Positions 18,383 through 28,472 of a stretch of 64,000 nucleotides of DNA are shown one piece after another. Under the pieces are notes generated by a model that had not been told where the DNA came from, did no database searches, and saw only the letters and a program-made list of their open reading frames with translations. The DNA is from Candidatus Hydrogenedentota bacterium. GTDB taxonomy: Bacteria > Hydrogenedentota > Hydrogenedentia > Hydrogenedentales > SLHB01. Location of the stretch: NCBI GenBank assembly GCA_020848835.1, contig JADLHJ010000069.1:116533-180532 (forward strand), given 5' to 3'. Within the stretch, counting starts at the first letter, position 1; each line of letters begins with the position of its first letter. A program made the position numbers and the translations under genes.

Positions 18383-19836
18383 AGCATGAACCCTATCGCG
18401 ATTAACACTAATGCAAATACAAAACCAGCAACGTCTAGCTTGGGTAGCCAGACACCGTAGCGTCGCACGGCCCAAATAAGGACCGGATAAAGCAATAATT
18501 CAGGAAGGGTCGCGCCGACGATTACGCCGATAATGCGGCCCTGGCTCCACGCGCTATGGCCGAGCGCATCGAAATAGACGGGATACATAATCGACGGCAT
18601 GACCACAGTGTCCGCGACAACACTGCCGATAAAGCCTCCCAGGAACATTGTCACACACAGAATTACCGCGCGCGTCGCCTGAATAACCATGAAACGATAC
18701 GAATCACCGACAGCGAGCAGCACCGGGCCAACCGTGCTTCCAATCACCGAAACTATCGCGCCCGCTGAGAGCACCTGCAGCATCCAACCGGCCTCGTGAA
18801 ATTTTTCCGGAAAGAGCAACGTAATAATTTCTTTGCCCCAGACGACCAGCACACAAACGGGAGGAACGCTCAATAGTATGAGGACGGCGCGCACGCGAAA
18901 TGTCTGCTCACGCAATCGATCGGGACTTTCTTGTGCAATTCGCGCGTACAACGGAAAAAGCACGCGCTGCGAAATCTGGTGCATGCCTTGCACGACACCT
19001 TCTTTTAGGAACACGGCCCATCCAAAGGTACCGAATAATGCTATGGGCATATACCAGCCCATTAGCAACTGATCGCCGCGACTCGCGAGAAACCCAAACA
19101 GTGTGCTGAAAAAAATCCATTTGCCAAAGTGGAATAACTCCTTAGTGCTCGACGTGTGCCACGCCAGTCGGTTGGCGGGGCCAGGGCAGAACAAATGGCT
19201 CGCGATCATCTTCACAAGCGCAGAAAGCAGCGCCCCACCAATTAACGCGTAAACAGTGTGGCTGAAATAAGCAAACGTCACGGTACCGATAATTGCAATA
19301 ACCTGGGTGCCAATGTTGATAGCGGCCAATCGGGCAAGACGTACATCGCGGTTCAACAAGAACAATTTTGTCGAGTTGAAACCTTCTATGATCCCGGCGA
19401 GGCCCGCAAAAGGCAAGGCATACAATACGGCCTCGTTGCCATAAATGCGGGATACAGGCCAAGCGAGAATAAATGCTGCGATAGTAAAAAACACCCCACG
19501 AAGAATCTGCATCGTCCAGGCGGTATTTAGAAATCGCGAATCAGCCCCGCGTTTGCTCTGAATCACGCTTTGCCCAATTCCGAGGTCTGAGAACATGCTG
19601 ATGCCTTGCATGAACACACTGACGATCAGGTTCACGCCAAAAATCGCAGGGTCTTTTAGCAAATGGGCAAGTATAATACTGGAGCCAAAACGCAGTACCT
19701 GGCTCCCTCCGTATTCGACGAGTGTCCACGACGAGCCGTGCAAAAGCATTTCCTTGAGCGAACGCTTGCGCGGCTCTCCTGGTGCTGCGACTTCCCCGGA
19801 CGTGTCTGCCGGCGCTATTTCGACTGCTCCGGACAC
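18379..19836 (-). CDS. Polysaccharide flippase (MOP/Wzx family)
   Basis: A 485-residue membrane protein with about twelve to fourteen helices. The N-terminal repeat shows the Wzx/MurJ-like order: GSSWTLVEYGGSQVLRFGSS, then LLKDPAIFGVNLIVSVF and MFSDLGIGQSVIQS. Such proteins move undecaprenyl-linked repeat units across the inner membrane. About 30 soluble residues precede the first helix. It starts with GTG at 19836; the last base of the upstream stop codon TAG is the first base of this GTG. Its place between a TPR protein and the glycosyltransferases fits export of the exopolysaccharide unit. Confidence 0.87.
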   Translation of the reverse strand: MSGAVEIAPADTSGEVAAPGEPRKRSLKEMLLHGSSWTLVEYGGSQVLRFGSSIILAHLLKDPAIFGVNLIVSVFMQGISMFSDLGIGQSVIQSKRGADSRFLNTAWTMQILRGVFFTIAAFILAWPVSRIYGNEAVLYALPFAGLAGIIEGFNSTKLFLLNRDVRLARLAAINIGTQVIAIIGTVTFAYFSHTVYALIGGALLSALVKMIASHLFCPGPANRLAWHTSSTKELFHFGKWIFFSTLFGFLASRGDQLLMGWYMPIALFGTFGWAVFLKEGVVQGMHQISQRVLFPLYARIAQESPDRLREQTFRVRAVLILLSVPPVCVLVVWGKEIITLLFPEKFHEAGWMLQVLSAGAIVSVIGSTVGPVLLAVGDSYRFMVIQATRAVILCVTMFLGGFIGSVVADTVVMPSIMYPVYFDALGHSAWSQGRIIGVIVGATLPELLLYPVLIWAVRRYGVWLPKLDVAGFVFALVLIAIGFML

Positions 19837-22700
19837 TAGGAATTCCTCTGGGCGATCACTTGTTCCGCTTCGTCTTTGCGCGGGAAATCGAGACCGAGCT
19901 GGCCAGCGTAGCGCAAGGCAAGCTGAATGTTGCTGCGCCCCTCTTCTGCTTGGTTTTGCTCGATAAGCAACTTGCCGTAGTCGAGCATGAGGGTCGGGTC
20001 TCCGGGGCGCATTTCGAGTGCAACCGTCAGGTTCTTGCGCCCTTCCTCGGTATTGCCGGTACGCACCTGCGCCAGACCGAGCGTGTGGATCACTTCGGCG
20101 TTGCGCGGCAATTTTTCGAGCGCCTTACTCGCAAGCTGCAAGGCCTCGTTCGCATCACCGCCCGTCTGAAGAATGCAGTAGGCGAGATTGTTTGCCGCAT
20201 ACGGATCTTCCGGCAACAGTTCAACAACATGGCGCGACGCGTCGAGGAGCCCTGTGTAATCGAAGCGCTCGCTGTAGTACCGCGCCAGACGGCGCCACGG
20301 TTGTTCGTTCGCCGGCTCGACAGCGACCGCCTTTTCCAAAGCAGCCTTTTCGTCATTCTCATTCTTCATGGCAGCCTGCACATCGGCTAGACCAAGCCAT
20401 GCGGACGCCATCACCGGATACTTCTCGGTGATCTGTGTCGCCAATTCAACGCGATCAGGCATGTCGTTGGCCCGCGCGGCAGCGCTCAGCACAAATTCGA
20501 CCAAGCGGGAACTGCCAGGTACTTTTTCGTCAATGGCGCGAAACGTGGTGTACGCGGCGTGCATGAAGCGTAATTCGCGCAGCGCGAGACCGTAAGCAAA
20601 AAAATGCAGTGCGTCGGGATTCGTCTTCAGTGCGTTCGCAAGTGACTCGCTTTGTTCATCCAATGGGATTGGCCCCACGCCCAGTGCGCGCAGTAGAATA
20701 TTCGTCGATGGACCGATCAACGGCTCGCCATCGGCGTTGCGCATTGGCGCGCCGGCTTCTTCCATCTTCCCCACCTTGACCAGCGCCGCCACGTGGAGCA
20801 GTCGCGTAGGCATGGGATAATTCGCGCTGGCAGCTTCGGTACAGCGCGCGAGCACGGCGTCCCACTGCGTACGTGCCGCGGCGATCAAGGCCGACAAGAG
20901 CAACCGCTGCTGCGCGTAGTTCTCCCCATCGGGTAAGGCATTAAGAATTTCATCCGCCTTGTCCGTTTCGCCGCGCGCAAGGAGCAGCTCGGTGAGTGCA
21001 ATGTTTAGCTGCGTCTTGTCTGCCGCCCGATCCATGCCTTTTTTCAAGACTTCTTCGGCAAGCGCAGCTTCTCCCGAATCGCGATACACGCGCGAAAGAT
21101 TGAGCAGCGCACCGCCGTCGTCGGGGAACAACGCGAATGCCGACTCCGCCTGACGTCGCGCGTCGTCCATCATGCCCGCTTCCATCATTGTCTCGAACAA
21201 CGCCTGGCGGGCCTCGCGGTTATCGCTATGGCGCGATATCAACTGTTTGAGTGTGCCGAGCGCGAACTTCGGCATCCCCGCGCTACGGAACATGCCTGCG
21301 ACGTTGTAAAACGCCACGCCATTGTCCGGGAACTCCTGCAAGCACTGCGAGAAGACCCGCAACGCCTGCGCGCGTGCGCCAGAAATGGCCAGCGCGAAAC
21401 CTTCGGCGTTGGACCGCATAATACGACGATCCGGAATGGCTTCCTCCCACGAATCGATCGCTTCTTTCAGCTTGGTTGCGTCACGCGAAAGCAACGCGCT
21501 GACATACTTTCCGACCTGAGAATCCGGCGCGAGGCCTTCCACCATCGTGCGTGCTACAGGCACATTCTGCGAAAACACGGCCGCAAGAACGATCGTCTCG
21601 GCAACATTGCTCTCATTGGTTGCAAGAAACTCCTGTCGTCGCGTTACAAGCTCTTTGAGCGACGCATCCCGCCATAAGGCCTGCCAAGATACCGGACTGG
21701 ATGCGGCCTCAGACGTGGTTGCGAGCTTCGGCGTAGATGCGATCTGCGCTGCCGAACCGGACTGCGCCTCTGACAGCAGTTTCGCGATCTGTGGATCGTT
21801 CGGCAGGGCGCCAGCGGCAGCTTCCAGACAGGTAATGGCGTCTTCGCGTCTCCCTTTCGCAAAAAGACATGCGCCAATCACATAATTGGCCCAGGGAGAC
21901 TCAGGGGTTTTCTCTAATATTGGCTGCGCGATATTCTCCGCCTCATCGAGCTTGTTGCTTGCGAGTAAGGTGCGCGCGAGCGAAAGCTGAATTGCCGCGT
22001 CGTCAGGACGTTGTTCGGCAAGCGCACGGAATTCATTCTCGATTTCTGCGAGCTTTCCTTGCGCGCGATAGGCTTCCACCAACATCATGCGCGCAGGCAG
22101 CGAGTCTTTGTCCAACTCGCCAAGTGTCGTCTTCAATTCCTGTTCCGCTGCCGCGGGGTCCTTCGCGGAGATCAATGCTCCGGCAAGATTCACGCGCACT
22201 TCGACGGATTTCGGATACGCATCCCGCAATCGGCGCAGTTCGGCGACGGCCTCCGTGGCGCGGTTTGTGTCGCGAAGGACGGCAGCATGGAGAATGCCGC
22301 CAAGGTCAGGTTTGACCGCGATGTATTGCGACGACAATTCTTCGGCAGTGGCCGTGTCCTTCATCGCAAGCGATGCGCGCACACCTTCTATATAAGCTTT
22401 GTCCAGCGTAGCATCGAGTGCTACGGCTTCCTTATAGGCCTTCAACGCCGCATCCGGTTGCTTCTTGAACCAGAAGCAACGCGCCTGCCCGAGTTTGGCT
22501 GTGCCATTTTGGGGGTTCGTGGCAAGCGCACGTTCGTAAGCTGCCGCTGCTTCGTCAATATTGCCCAGTAAGAAATACGTGTCGCCTTGTTCCGCGAACT
22601 GAGCAGCTCGACGTTCTGAGCAGCCCAAACCTGACAACACCGTGATCATTACTAGCATCGCGCCGAGCGAATGCAACCGTGAGTAGAGATGTGTTCGCAT
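19836..22700 (-). CDS. TPR-repeat lipoprotein of the exosortase/exopolysaccharide locus (PrsT-like)
   Basis: A 954-residue predicted lipoprotein made almost wholly of tetratricopeptide repeats. The N-terminus has a basic start, a hydrophobic stretch and the lipobox LSGLGC. Repeats are clear from GNIDEAAAAYERALATNPQN onward and at the C-terminus (LEKLPRNAEVIHTLGLAQVR and the following unit). Large TPR lipoproteins named PrsT accompany exosortases and are thought to organise polymer or protein export. I start at the ATG at 22700, which shares one base with the exosortase stop codon (TAATG); the longer reading would have no signal peptide. The exact role is not known. Confidence 0.85.
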   Translation of the reverse strand: MRTHLYSRLHSLGAMLVMITVLSGLGCSERRAAQFAEQGDTYFLLGNIDEAAAAYERALATNPQNGTAKLGQARCFWFKKQPDAALKAYKEAVALDATLDKAYIEGVRASLAMKDTATAEELSSQYIAVKPDLGGILHAAVLRDTNRATEAVAELRRLRDAYPKSVEVRVNLAGALISAKDPAAAEQELKTTLGELDKDSLPARMMLVEAYRAQGKLAEIENEFRALAEQRPDDAAIQLSLARTLLASNKLDEAENIAQPILEKTPESPWANYVIGACLFAKGRREDAITCLEAAAGALPNDPQIAKLLSEAQSGSAAQIASTPKLATTSEAASSPVSWQALWRDASLKELVTRRQEFLATNESNVAETIVLAAVFSQNVPVARTMVEGLAPDSQVGKYVSALLSRDATKLKEAIDSWEEAIPDRRIMRSNAEGFALAISGARAQALRVFSQCLQEFPDNGVAFYNVAGMFRSAGMPKFALGTLKQLISRHSDNREARQALFETMMEAGMMDDARRQAESAFALFPDDGGALLNLSRVYRDSGEAALAEEVLKKGMDRAADKTQLNIALTELLLARGETDKADEILNALPDGENYAQQRLLLSALIAAARTQWDAVLARCTEAASANYPMPTRLLHVAALVKVGKMEEAGAPMRNADGEPLIGPSTNILLRALGVGPIPLDEQSESLANALKTNPDALHFFAYGLALRELRFMHAAYTTFRAIDEKVPGSSRLVEFVLSAAARANDMPDRVELATQITEKYPVMASAWLGLADVQAAMKNENDEKAALEKAVAVEPANEQPWRRLARYYSERFDYTGLLDASRHVVELLPEDPYAANNLAYCILQTGGDANEALQLASKALEKLPRNAEVIHTLGLAQVRTGNTEEGRKNLTVALEMRPGDPTLMLDYGKLLIEQNQAEEGRSNIQLALRYAGQLGLDFPRKDEAEQVIAQRNS

Positions 22701-24238
22701 TATTTGATCTGCTCCATCATGACGGGCCCGAACTTCGTCGCGAAGTCCTGTAGCGTGTCGAACGCGGCGCGTTCGCCGCCGGGACCTATCGGGGTCGTTA
22801 GTTTGATCATCGACGATGTAGGCTCGCCAAATGTGATTTGATTTTTTGCCCATTCAAATGCGTTGCGGAAAAAATCGCCTGTGACGTGTTCGCCCGTTTT
22901 GAACCAGTACAGGACCGCTTCGCTGCGTTCGCCTTTCACAAGCACGAGTTCCTTGGCGGTAAATAGAATTCCTATCGGGGTTTGGTGTTGCTTCACGATT
23001 TCCCACCCGTCGCCAACTAGACAAACTTCCGGGAAATGAAGGCTCCGACGCGTCGAACCTGCGTGCACAATACTAAGCTGAACATAGCGCCCACCCGGTG
23101 CGGCATAATCACGAATCATAATCGTGCTGCCTTCAAGGATAGCGCGCGTCGTTTCGTCAATCTCGTGGTCGCGGCGCGCGCGATAATCGGCGATTTCGCG
23201 TGGAATATCTAAAGTAACCGGGGCTGCGGCTTCCATGTTTGCCGACTTTTGTGCGTTGACGATTCTGACATGGGAAAAAGCGAGTAACGCCAACGCCAAA
23301 ATTAACACGGCTGCCATTGGCGTGCTGAATACGCGTATATGGGAGGGCGTATTCGCGGACGGATCTGCCTCAGTGCTTGCAGGCGCCCACCGGCGCAAAG
23401 GAACATCCACTGCTGTAAACAGCGCGATGGCGACCGCGTAGATCAAATAACCGGAGTAGTCGTGCACCCAGCCGCCGGCCACTTCGCTGCCGTAGAAATA
23501 TCCGACTATGCATAGCAAAAAGATACGTGCTATGTTCGACACGATCGCAATTGGCCCTGCCAGCGCGAGGATTAGGATTCGGGCCCAATTCCTAGTGGGA
23601 CAAATGTACGCAGCGACGGCGCCAATTGCCAACAATGCGATCAACGACCGCAGACCGCCGCACACGTCTCCTACCAGCAATCTGTCGGCGCCAAAGTAGA
23701 TATAGGATCCTTCACGCACCATCGGTAGCGTGATGAGATTCGCGAGCCAAACTGCGCATTGCGCAGCGAGCAGTTTTAGCTGGAGTGCGATACTCTGTGT
23801 AATTGACGGCGGAATTGGAATCATGAAAAGCAAAAAGACGAGCGGAAACCAAAGATTCGCGCCGACGCGTGTGCCCGCGAATACGATAATGATGCCTGTC
23901 AGCATAGGGACGATTGACAGGTGACCAAGAACACGAAAGCCCAAAAAATCGCCGAGCAACATCATGAATGACGCGCCCAATACCCACACGATACCCCACG
24001 GGGAGGATCGCCACGGCAGCGCGAGTATCGCGGCGCGCTGTTTCCAAGCAAAGTATAGGCTGACGAACGGAACAACAAAGCCGTGCGTGTAGTAGGAATC
24101 TACGAGGAGCCAATTTGTCTTGAGTTCTTCCGCGGTGCGTGCGTATATAACACACAATAGGACAACAATGGCTATGGCCCCTCCCGCAAGCGGCGCAAGA
24201 GCAATGCGGACGGAGTTCGTTGCAGCTGCGCTTGTCAT
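22700..24238 (-). CDS. Exosortase fused to EpsI domain
   Basis: A 512-residue inner-membrane transpeptidase-like protein. The first 300 residues are an exosortase with about eight helices and the catalytic triad: Cys193 in VGDVCGGLRSL, Arg238 in IVSNIARIF, His259 in WVHDYSGYLIY. The motif VGDVCGGLRS differs slightly from the common A-C-S-G-L-R-S. The C-terminal 200 residues form an EpsI domain, with the typical YYAPGGR-like segment (DYAPGGRYVQLSIVHAGSTR) and HFPEVCLVGDGWEI. It should process proteins with a PEP-CTERM tail, and one such protein is encoded 10 kb away. The start overlaps the upstream TPR gene by ATGA. Confidence 0.92.
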   Translation of the reverse strand: MTSAAATNSVRIALAPLAGGAIAIVVLLCVIYARTAEELKTNWLLVDSYYTHGFVVPFVSLYFAWKQRAAILALPWRSSPWGIVWVLGASFMMLLGDFLGFRVLGHLSIVPMLTGIIIVFAGTRVGANLWFPLVFLLFMIPIPPSITQSIALQLKLLAAQCAVWLANLITLPMVREGSYIYFGADRLLVGDVCGGLRSLIALLAIGAVAAYICPTRNWARILILALAGPIAIVSNIARIFLLCIVGYFYGSEVAGGWVHDYSGYLIYAVAIALFTAVDVPLRRWAPASTEADPSANTPSHIRVFSTPMAAVLILALALLAFSHVRIVNAQKSANMEAAAPVTLDIPREIADYRARRDHEIDETTRAILEGSTIMIRDYAAPGGRYVQLSIVHAGSTRRSLHFPEVCLVGDGWEIVKQHQTPIGILFTAKELVLVKGERSEAVLYWFKTGEHVTGDFFRNAFEWAKNQITFGEPTSSMIKLTTPIGPGGERAAFDTLQDFATKFGPVMMEQIK

Positions 24239-27200
24239 GCTGCTGCTTCCTTCTGCGCAAGCGCCTGCTGTAATTGACGCAGGCGTTCCGCGTCAACCAA
24301 GTCGCCCGATTCGGCTTTAGTAAGCGCGTCTTCTAGATACTGCTTCGCCAGCGCAATTTCGTTCATCGCGAAATAGGCCTCCGCCAATGCCGCATCGAAG
24401 ATGGCAGGAATCTCCTTGCTCTCGAGTGCATACGGCTTTAGGTCTCGCAACGCACGTTCGTATTGCCGCATTGCGACAAGAATTACACCACGCGTAGCCT
24501 TGTATTCGGGGCGATCATCTAATTCTATCGCGCGATCGGCTGCAGCTAAGGCTTCCTGCTGACGTCCATTAAGCTGACCGAGCAGCCGCGCTTTGATGAT
24601 GAGCATGTCGGCATCGTCAGGGTTTCGCGAGAGGTACCGGTTACAGAGTTGTAGCGCTTCCAAGTTGTCGCGCTGGCGCAGGCGGATGTCGAGCATCGCA
24701 CGCAGCGCGGGCACGTAATTCGGATCTGCAAGCAAGGCTCGTGTCAGGCACGTGGAGGCCTCGCGCCATTGATTTTCGCTCTTTGTGCCGGCCCACCACT
24801 GCGCAACGCCAACCCAAGTGGCGGGATCTGTTGTGTGTTTTTCCGCATATTCCATCAACAATTGCTTTGCCTCGTCCTCGCGGCCCTGACGCATCACGGC
24901 GTGGGCCAGCGAGCGGAGTACATTAAAGTCGCTGGGATGTTCAGAAACTTGCGTGCGCAAAGTCTTTTCTGCTTCAGCATCCGCGCCCTCGGCAACGAGC
25001 AACGCCGCCCGCAGATCGCGCAGGTCTTCGGCATGCTTCGGGTCTGACCCTGTGGCCGTCTCCAGTTTCGACAAAAGCGCCTGTGCTTCATCCGTCTCGC
25101 CGCGCTGTACCAGGCAACGCGCCAGCAGTTGTGTCGCGTTCACATCGTCCGGCATCTCTTCGAGAAAGCGGCGCAATGATCGTTCGGCCTCGAAACGCCT
25201 ATCGGTCCGCAGCAGCGCCTCTGCTTCCAGGAGCCGCAATGCAGGAATGTTGGGCGCGGACGTAAGCGCGCGCTCGATATGCGTTAATGCGCGCGGATAA
25301 TCGTTGCTGGCGAGCGCGACTTTTGCGAGACCCCACTGCGCCCCCAGTCCGCCAGCATCGGCAACCGCAGCACTTTCAAATAACGACTGTGCACGGTCTA
25401 GCTCCGGAGGCGTTTTGCGCATAAGCAGTAGACCATCAGCAACGCGCAAGAGTACGTTTCCGGGGTCTTCCTGCCGCACAGCGTGGATTACCTTCTGGGC
25501 GTTCTGTTCAGCTGTATCCGAGGGATCTGTTATCAAGTACGTCTGCGCCAGTTGTAAGCGCGCCGCATTCAGACGACGGCGCAACGTCGTTCCTAGGGCC
25601 ACGCGTGGCGTCACAGTTTCCAGCCATTCCGATGCCTGCATAAGATTTCCGTGACGCAAGGCGAGCAGCGCGCGCTCCACTTCCAGCGTAGCTTTTGCTT
25701 CGCTCTCGCTTGTCGCGCTAATCCCTCGGTCGAGCATCCACAGCGCGTGGTCGTAGGAACCGTGAAGCGCAAAAAAGTTCGACCACTGCGCGTACTCCAT
25801 GTGGCCAAAGCCAGGACTTGTAGCGGCTTCCTCAATGTACTTGTCCACGCCCGCGCTGTCGTTCGATTCGAGCGCGGCACCCGCGCGTAACATCAAAAAT
25901 TCCGCAGGGTCGCATCCTTGCTCGATCCCGCGATCAATGTCTTTTAACGCCTCACTCGGTTCCCCCTTTAGCAAATGCAGATCGGCCAGCAGGCGATAAA
26001 CGGCGGATTCTTTCGGCGCGCTCAGCAGCGCTTTTTCAAGTGTTGCGTGAATCAGGTCGCTATACTCTGCGACGGCGTCACGCCGGACGGCGGAATCAAG
26101 CAAAGCCGCGGCAATCGCGAGCAGTCGCTCCTGGCCAGGCTCGGGCTGGCTGGCCAATTCCTCCGCGCGCGCGGCAATTGCTTCAATGGAAATTGGACGC
26201 CCAAAGCGCTGGGCCATGAGCCGCTGTGCGCGTTCATCGGTCGTATTTTTGGACAAATAGGTTTCAAGTGCATTTCGCGCGAGTTCGGTTTCGCCAGTAG
26301 CCAAGTATGCTTCCGCAAGCGTGTACTGTGCGAGCGCAAAACCAGGCCGCAATTGCACAACAGATGCAAGGCGCTTCACTGCTTCTGAAGGCTCGCCGCG
26401 CACAAGCATTTCCTTCGCAGTGAAATACTCGCTGATGGGTAATTGGTCGGGGTACGCTGCTGAATACTCGCCGATAGTCTGCTTTGCATCGTCGAATGCG
26501 CTCATGCCCAATTGAAGATCGGCCAACGTTATCAGCATGAGCGGTGAATCGATCTTTACCAGCGCGTCCGCCTTTTGAAGGACTTTGATCGCGTCCTCGG
26601 CCATGCCCTGATAAATATATGCCGATGCCAGCATGAGATACGCAGGTCCCTCGTCGGGTTTCAATTCTATTACCTGCTGCAGTAACTCGACGGCACGCGG
26701 ATGCTGACGCCGCAGCATGTTCGCTTGCGCGGCCGCGACGAGCACATCGGTGTCCTTGGGAGACAGCCGCAATGCTTCATCGAGCAAACTCTGCACCTCA
26801 GCCCATGTACTCGTCCGCGCCACAAAGCGGGCATAATCCGCTACGACTTGTCCGTCCTGCGGGCGTGCCGCGCGGGCATTTGCGAACACTTCGTTTGCTT
26901 TCGCTTCCAGGCCTTTCTCACGCAACAGGCGCGCGTAACTTCCATATACATCCGAATGATCCGTGCCTTTCGCGATAAGCGCCTCGTAACCCTTCATCGC
27001 TTCATCAATGCTGCCCATGTTATCGAGCGCGAGCGCGTTGTAATAAAGGATCGTCTCATCGTCTGGCGCGCGACGTAGCCAATCCCGAGTGTAGTAATCC
27101 AGCGTGCTCCACGCGGAAAGTTTGATGTACAACTCGATTAAGTCCTCGCGGACGTCGTCCCGTTCGGGATAGTAAGTGAGGATCTGTTGAAATGCAGTGA

Positions 27201-27480
27201 CGGCGGCCCGCAGCGAACCGAGGCGGTCATAGGTGAGTTTCATGGACGCATCTGCATACTTTTCGAGAAGCTCTGCGTTCTTCGGGTCCTGGGGCAGGTA
27301 ACGTTCGAAATAGCCTTTCGCGCGTGCCCACTCGCGTTTATCATAAGCCGTCGTCGCCTCGCGCAACCACGAGGCATTGCGATACTCCAAATAAAAATAC
27401 GCCCCGCCCGCTCCCGCCGCTGCGAGCACGATCAATGCAATGACTACAACACCTACAATTAACCAGATCTTTTTCGTCAC
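24235..27480 (-). CDS. Large TPR-repeat protein of the exosortase locus
   Basis: A 1081-residue protein with one N-terminal membrane helix (WLIVGVVVIALIVLAAAGAG) and then tetratricopeptide repeats to the end, so it is probably anchored in the inner membrane with its repeats in the periplasm. Repeat units are clear, for example KYFERYLPQDPKNAELLEKY-like starts near residue 70 and LQLCNRYLSRNPDDADMLII near the C-terminus. The GTG at 27480 overlaps the stop codon of the WecG/TagA gene in a GTGA; extending upstream would add residues that do not resemble an exported protein. It is a second TPR protein on the other side of the exosortase, probably part of the same export assembly. Confidence 0.83.
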   Translation of the reverse strand: MTKKIWLIVGVVVIALIVLAAAGAGGAYFYLEYRNASWLREATTAYDKREWARAKGYFERYLPQDPKNAELLEKYADASMKLTYDRLGSLRAAVTAFQQILTYYPERDDVREDLIELYIKLSAWSTLDYYTRDWLRRAPDDETILYYNALALDNMGSIDEAMKGYEALIAKGTDHSDVYGSYARLLREKGLEAKANEVFANARAARPQDGQVVADYARFVARTSTWAEVQSLLDEALRLSPKDTDVLVAAAQANMLRRQHPRAVELLQQVIELKPDEGPAYLMLASAYIYQGMAEDAIKVLQKADALVKIDSPLMLITLADLQLGMSAFDDAKQTIGEYSAAYPDQLPISEYFTAKEMLVRGEPSEAVKRLASVVQLRPGFALAQYTLAEAYLATGETELARNALETYLSKNTTDERAQRLMAQRFGRPISIEAIAARAEELASQPEPGQERLLAIAAALLDSAVRRDAVAEYSDLIHATLEKALLSAPKESAVYRLLADLHLLKGEPSEALKDIDRGIEQGCDPAEFLMLRAGAALESNDSAGVDKYIEEAATSPGFGHMEYAQWSNFFALHGSYDHALWMLDRGISATSESEAKATLEVERALLALRHGNLMQASEWLETVTPRVALGTTLRRRLNAARLQLAQTYLITDPSDTAEQNAQKVIHAVRQEDPGNVLLRVADGLLLMRKTPPELDRAQSLFESAAVADAGGLGAQWGLAKVALASNDYPRALTHIERALTSAPNIPALRLLEAEALLRTDRRFEAERSLRRFLEEMPDDVNATQLLARCLVQRGETDEAQALLSKLETATGSDPKHAEDLRDLRAALLVAEGADAEAEKTLRTQVSEHPSDFNVLRSLAHAVMRQGREDEAKQLLMEYAEKHTTDPATWVGVAQWWAGTKSENQWREASTCLTRALLADPNYVPALRAMLDIRLRQRDNLEALQLCNRYLSRNPDDADMLIIKARLLGQLNGRQQEALAAADRAIELDDRPEYKATRGVILVAMRQYERALRDLKPYALESKEIPAIFDAALAEAYFAMNEIALAKQYLEDALTKAESGDLVDAERLRQLQQALAQKEAAA

Positions 27481-28349
27481 GATTTCGACGCTCCGTGGCG
27501 GGCGCGGCCAAAACCATAGGTATTCCACAACTCTACAGTGAACAGTTTGAAGATGAGCGCGTCTTCGATGAGATAGCGGCGCCACAGGCGGCGCGGCTCT
27601 TGGCAAAGACGCCATACCCATTCCAAGCTGGTGCGCTGCATCCATTCCGGTGCGCGCCGCACGCGCCCGGACACAAAATCAAACGAACCACCGATGCCTA
27701 TCATTACTGGAATGCCGCAAGGGTCTGCATTTTCACACATCCAGATTTCCTGTTTCGGAGATCCGAGCGCGACATACACGATATCCGCGCCAGATTTCCG
27801 AATCTGCTGTGTGGCATCCGCATTGGCTGCGGGGTCCGCGTGAAACCCATATGGCGGTGAGTGGATGCCTGCGACCTTTAGCCCGGGAAACTTTTCGCAC
27901 AGGCGCATGGCGCATTGTTCCGCAACGCCTTCTTGCGCGCCGAAGAAATATACCGAATATCCGCGCTGCGCCGCGTGTGCGCTGATCCAATATATGAGAT
28001 CGGAACCGCTGAGTTTTTGGCGCAGCGGACGGCCCAAAATTCTCGATGCCCAAATCAACGGCATGCCATCGCAGATTACGAGTCGCGCACCAAGATAGGC
28101 TGCGCGGAACGCCTTGTTGGTGTGAAAACGGCACACATGGTCGATATTTGGCGTTGCGATATACGCGGGTTTGCGCGCGCGCACCAGCTCATCGATCAGA
28201 CCAAGTGTTTCCTCGCACGTGACATCGCAGAAAGGGATGTCGAACAAACGGCGCACACGAACGTCATCGAGCGACAGCGCAGGCTCGCCGGCCCGTGCGT
28301 CGGACACAAACCGAGCCGCTGGCCCTGATTTTGGTGCAGCCGTGTTCAC
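27477..28349 (-). CDS. WecG/TagA/CpsF family glycosyltransferase (GT26)
   Basis: A 290-residue GT26 enzyme, the family that adds N-acetylmannosamine or related sugars to undecaprenyl-linked acceptors. Signatures are AYIATPNIDHVCRFHTNKAF (with the conserved N-x-D), RLVICDGMPLIWASRILGRP, GYSVYFFGAQEGVAEQ, and DIVYVALGSPKQEIWM, ending in WRRYLIEDALIF. The start is a GTG at 28349 with GGAGA 8 bases upstream. It follows the tyrosine-kinase gene after 123 bases and overlaps the downstream TPR gene. In exosortase loci this enzyme type acts early in exopolysaccharide unit synthesis. Confidence 0.9.
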   Translation of the reverse strand: MNTAAPKSGPAARFVSDARAGEPALSLDDVRVRRLFDIPFCDVTCEETLGLIDELVRARKPAYIATPNIDHVCRFHTNKAFRAAYLGARLVICDGMPLIWASRILGRPLRQKLSGSDLIYWISAHAAQRGYSVYFFGAQEGVAEQCAMRLCEKFPGLKVAGIHSPPYGFHADPAANADATQQIRKSGADIVYVALGSPKQEIWMCENADPCGIPVMIGIGGSFDFVSGRVRRAPEWMQRTSLEWVWRLCQEPRRLWRRYLIEDALIFKLFTVELWNTYGFGRARHGASKS

Positions 28350-28472
28350 AAAGAACTCTCCAAACTAATGCCCCGGTCATCGCTTGAAATACACCGCGCC
28401 GGCCGGGGAACGGCGAGTGCGGACTGTAGGGACCTTGCGTGCTCTCGACCAACAGCCGCGAGCATACGCCGG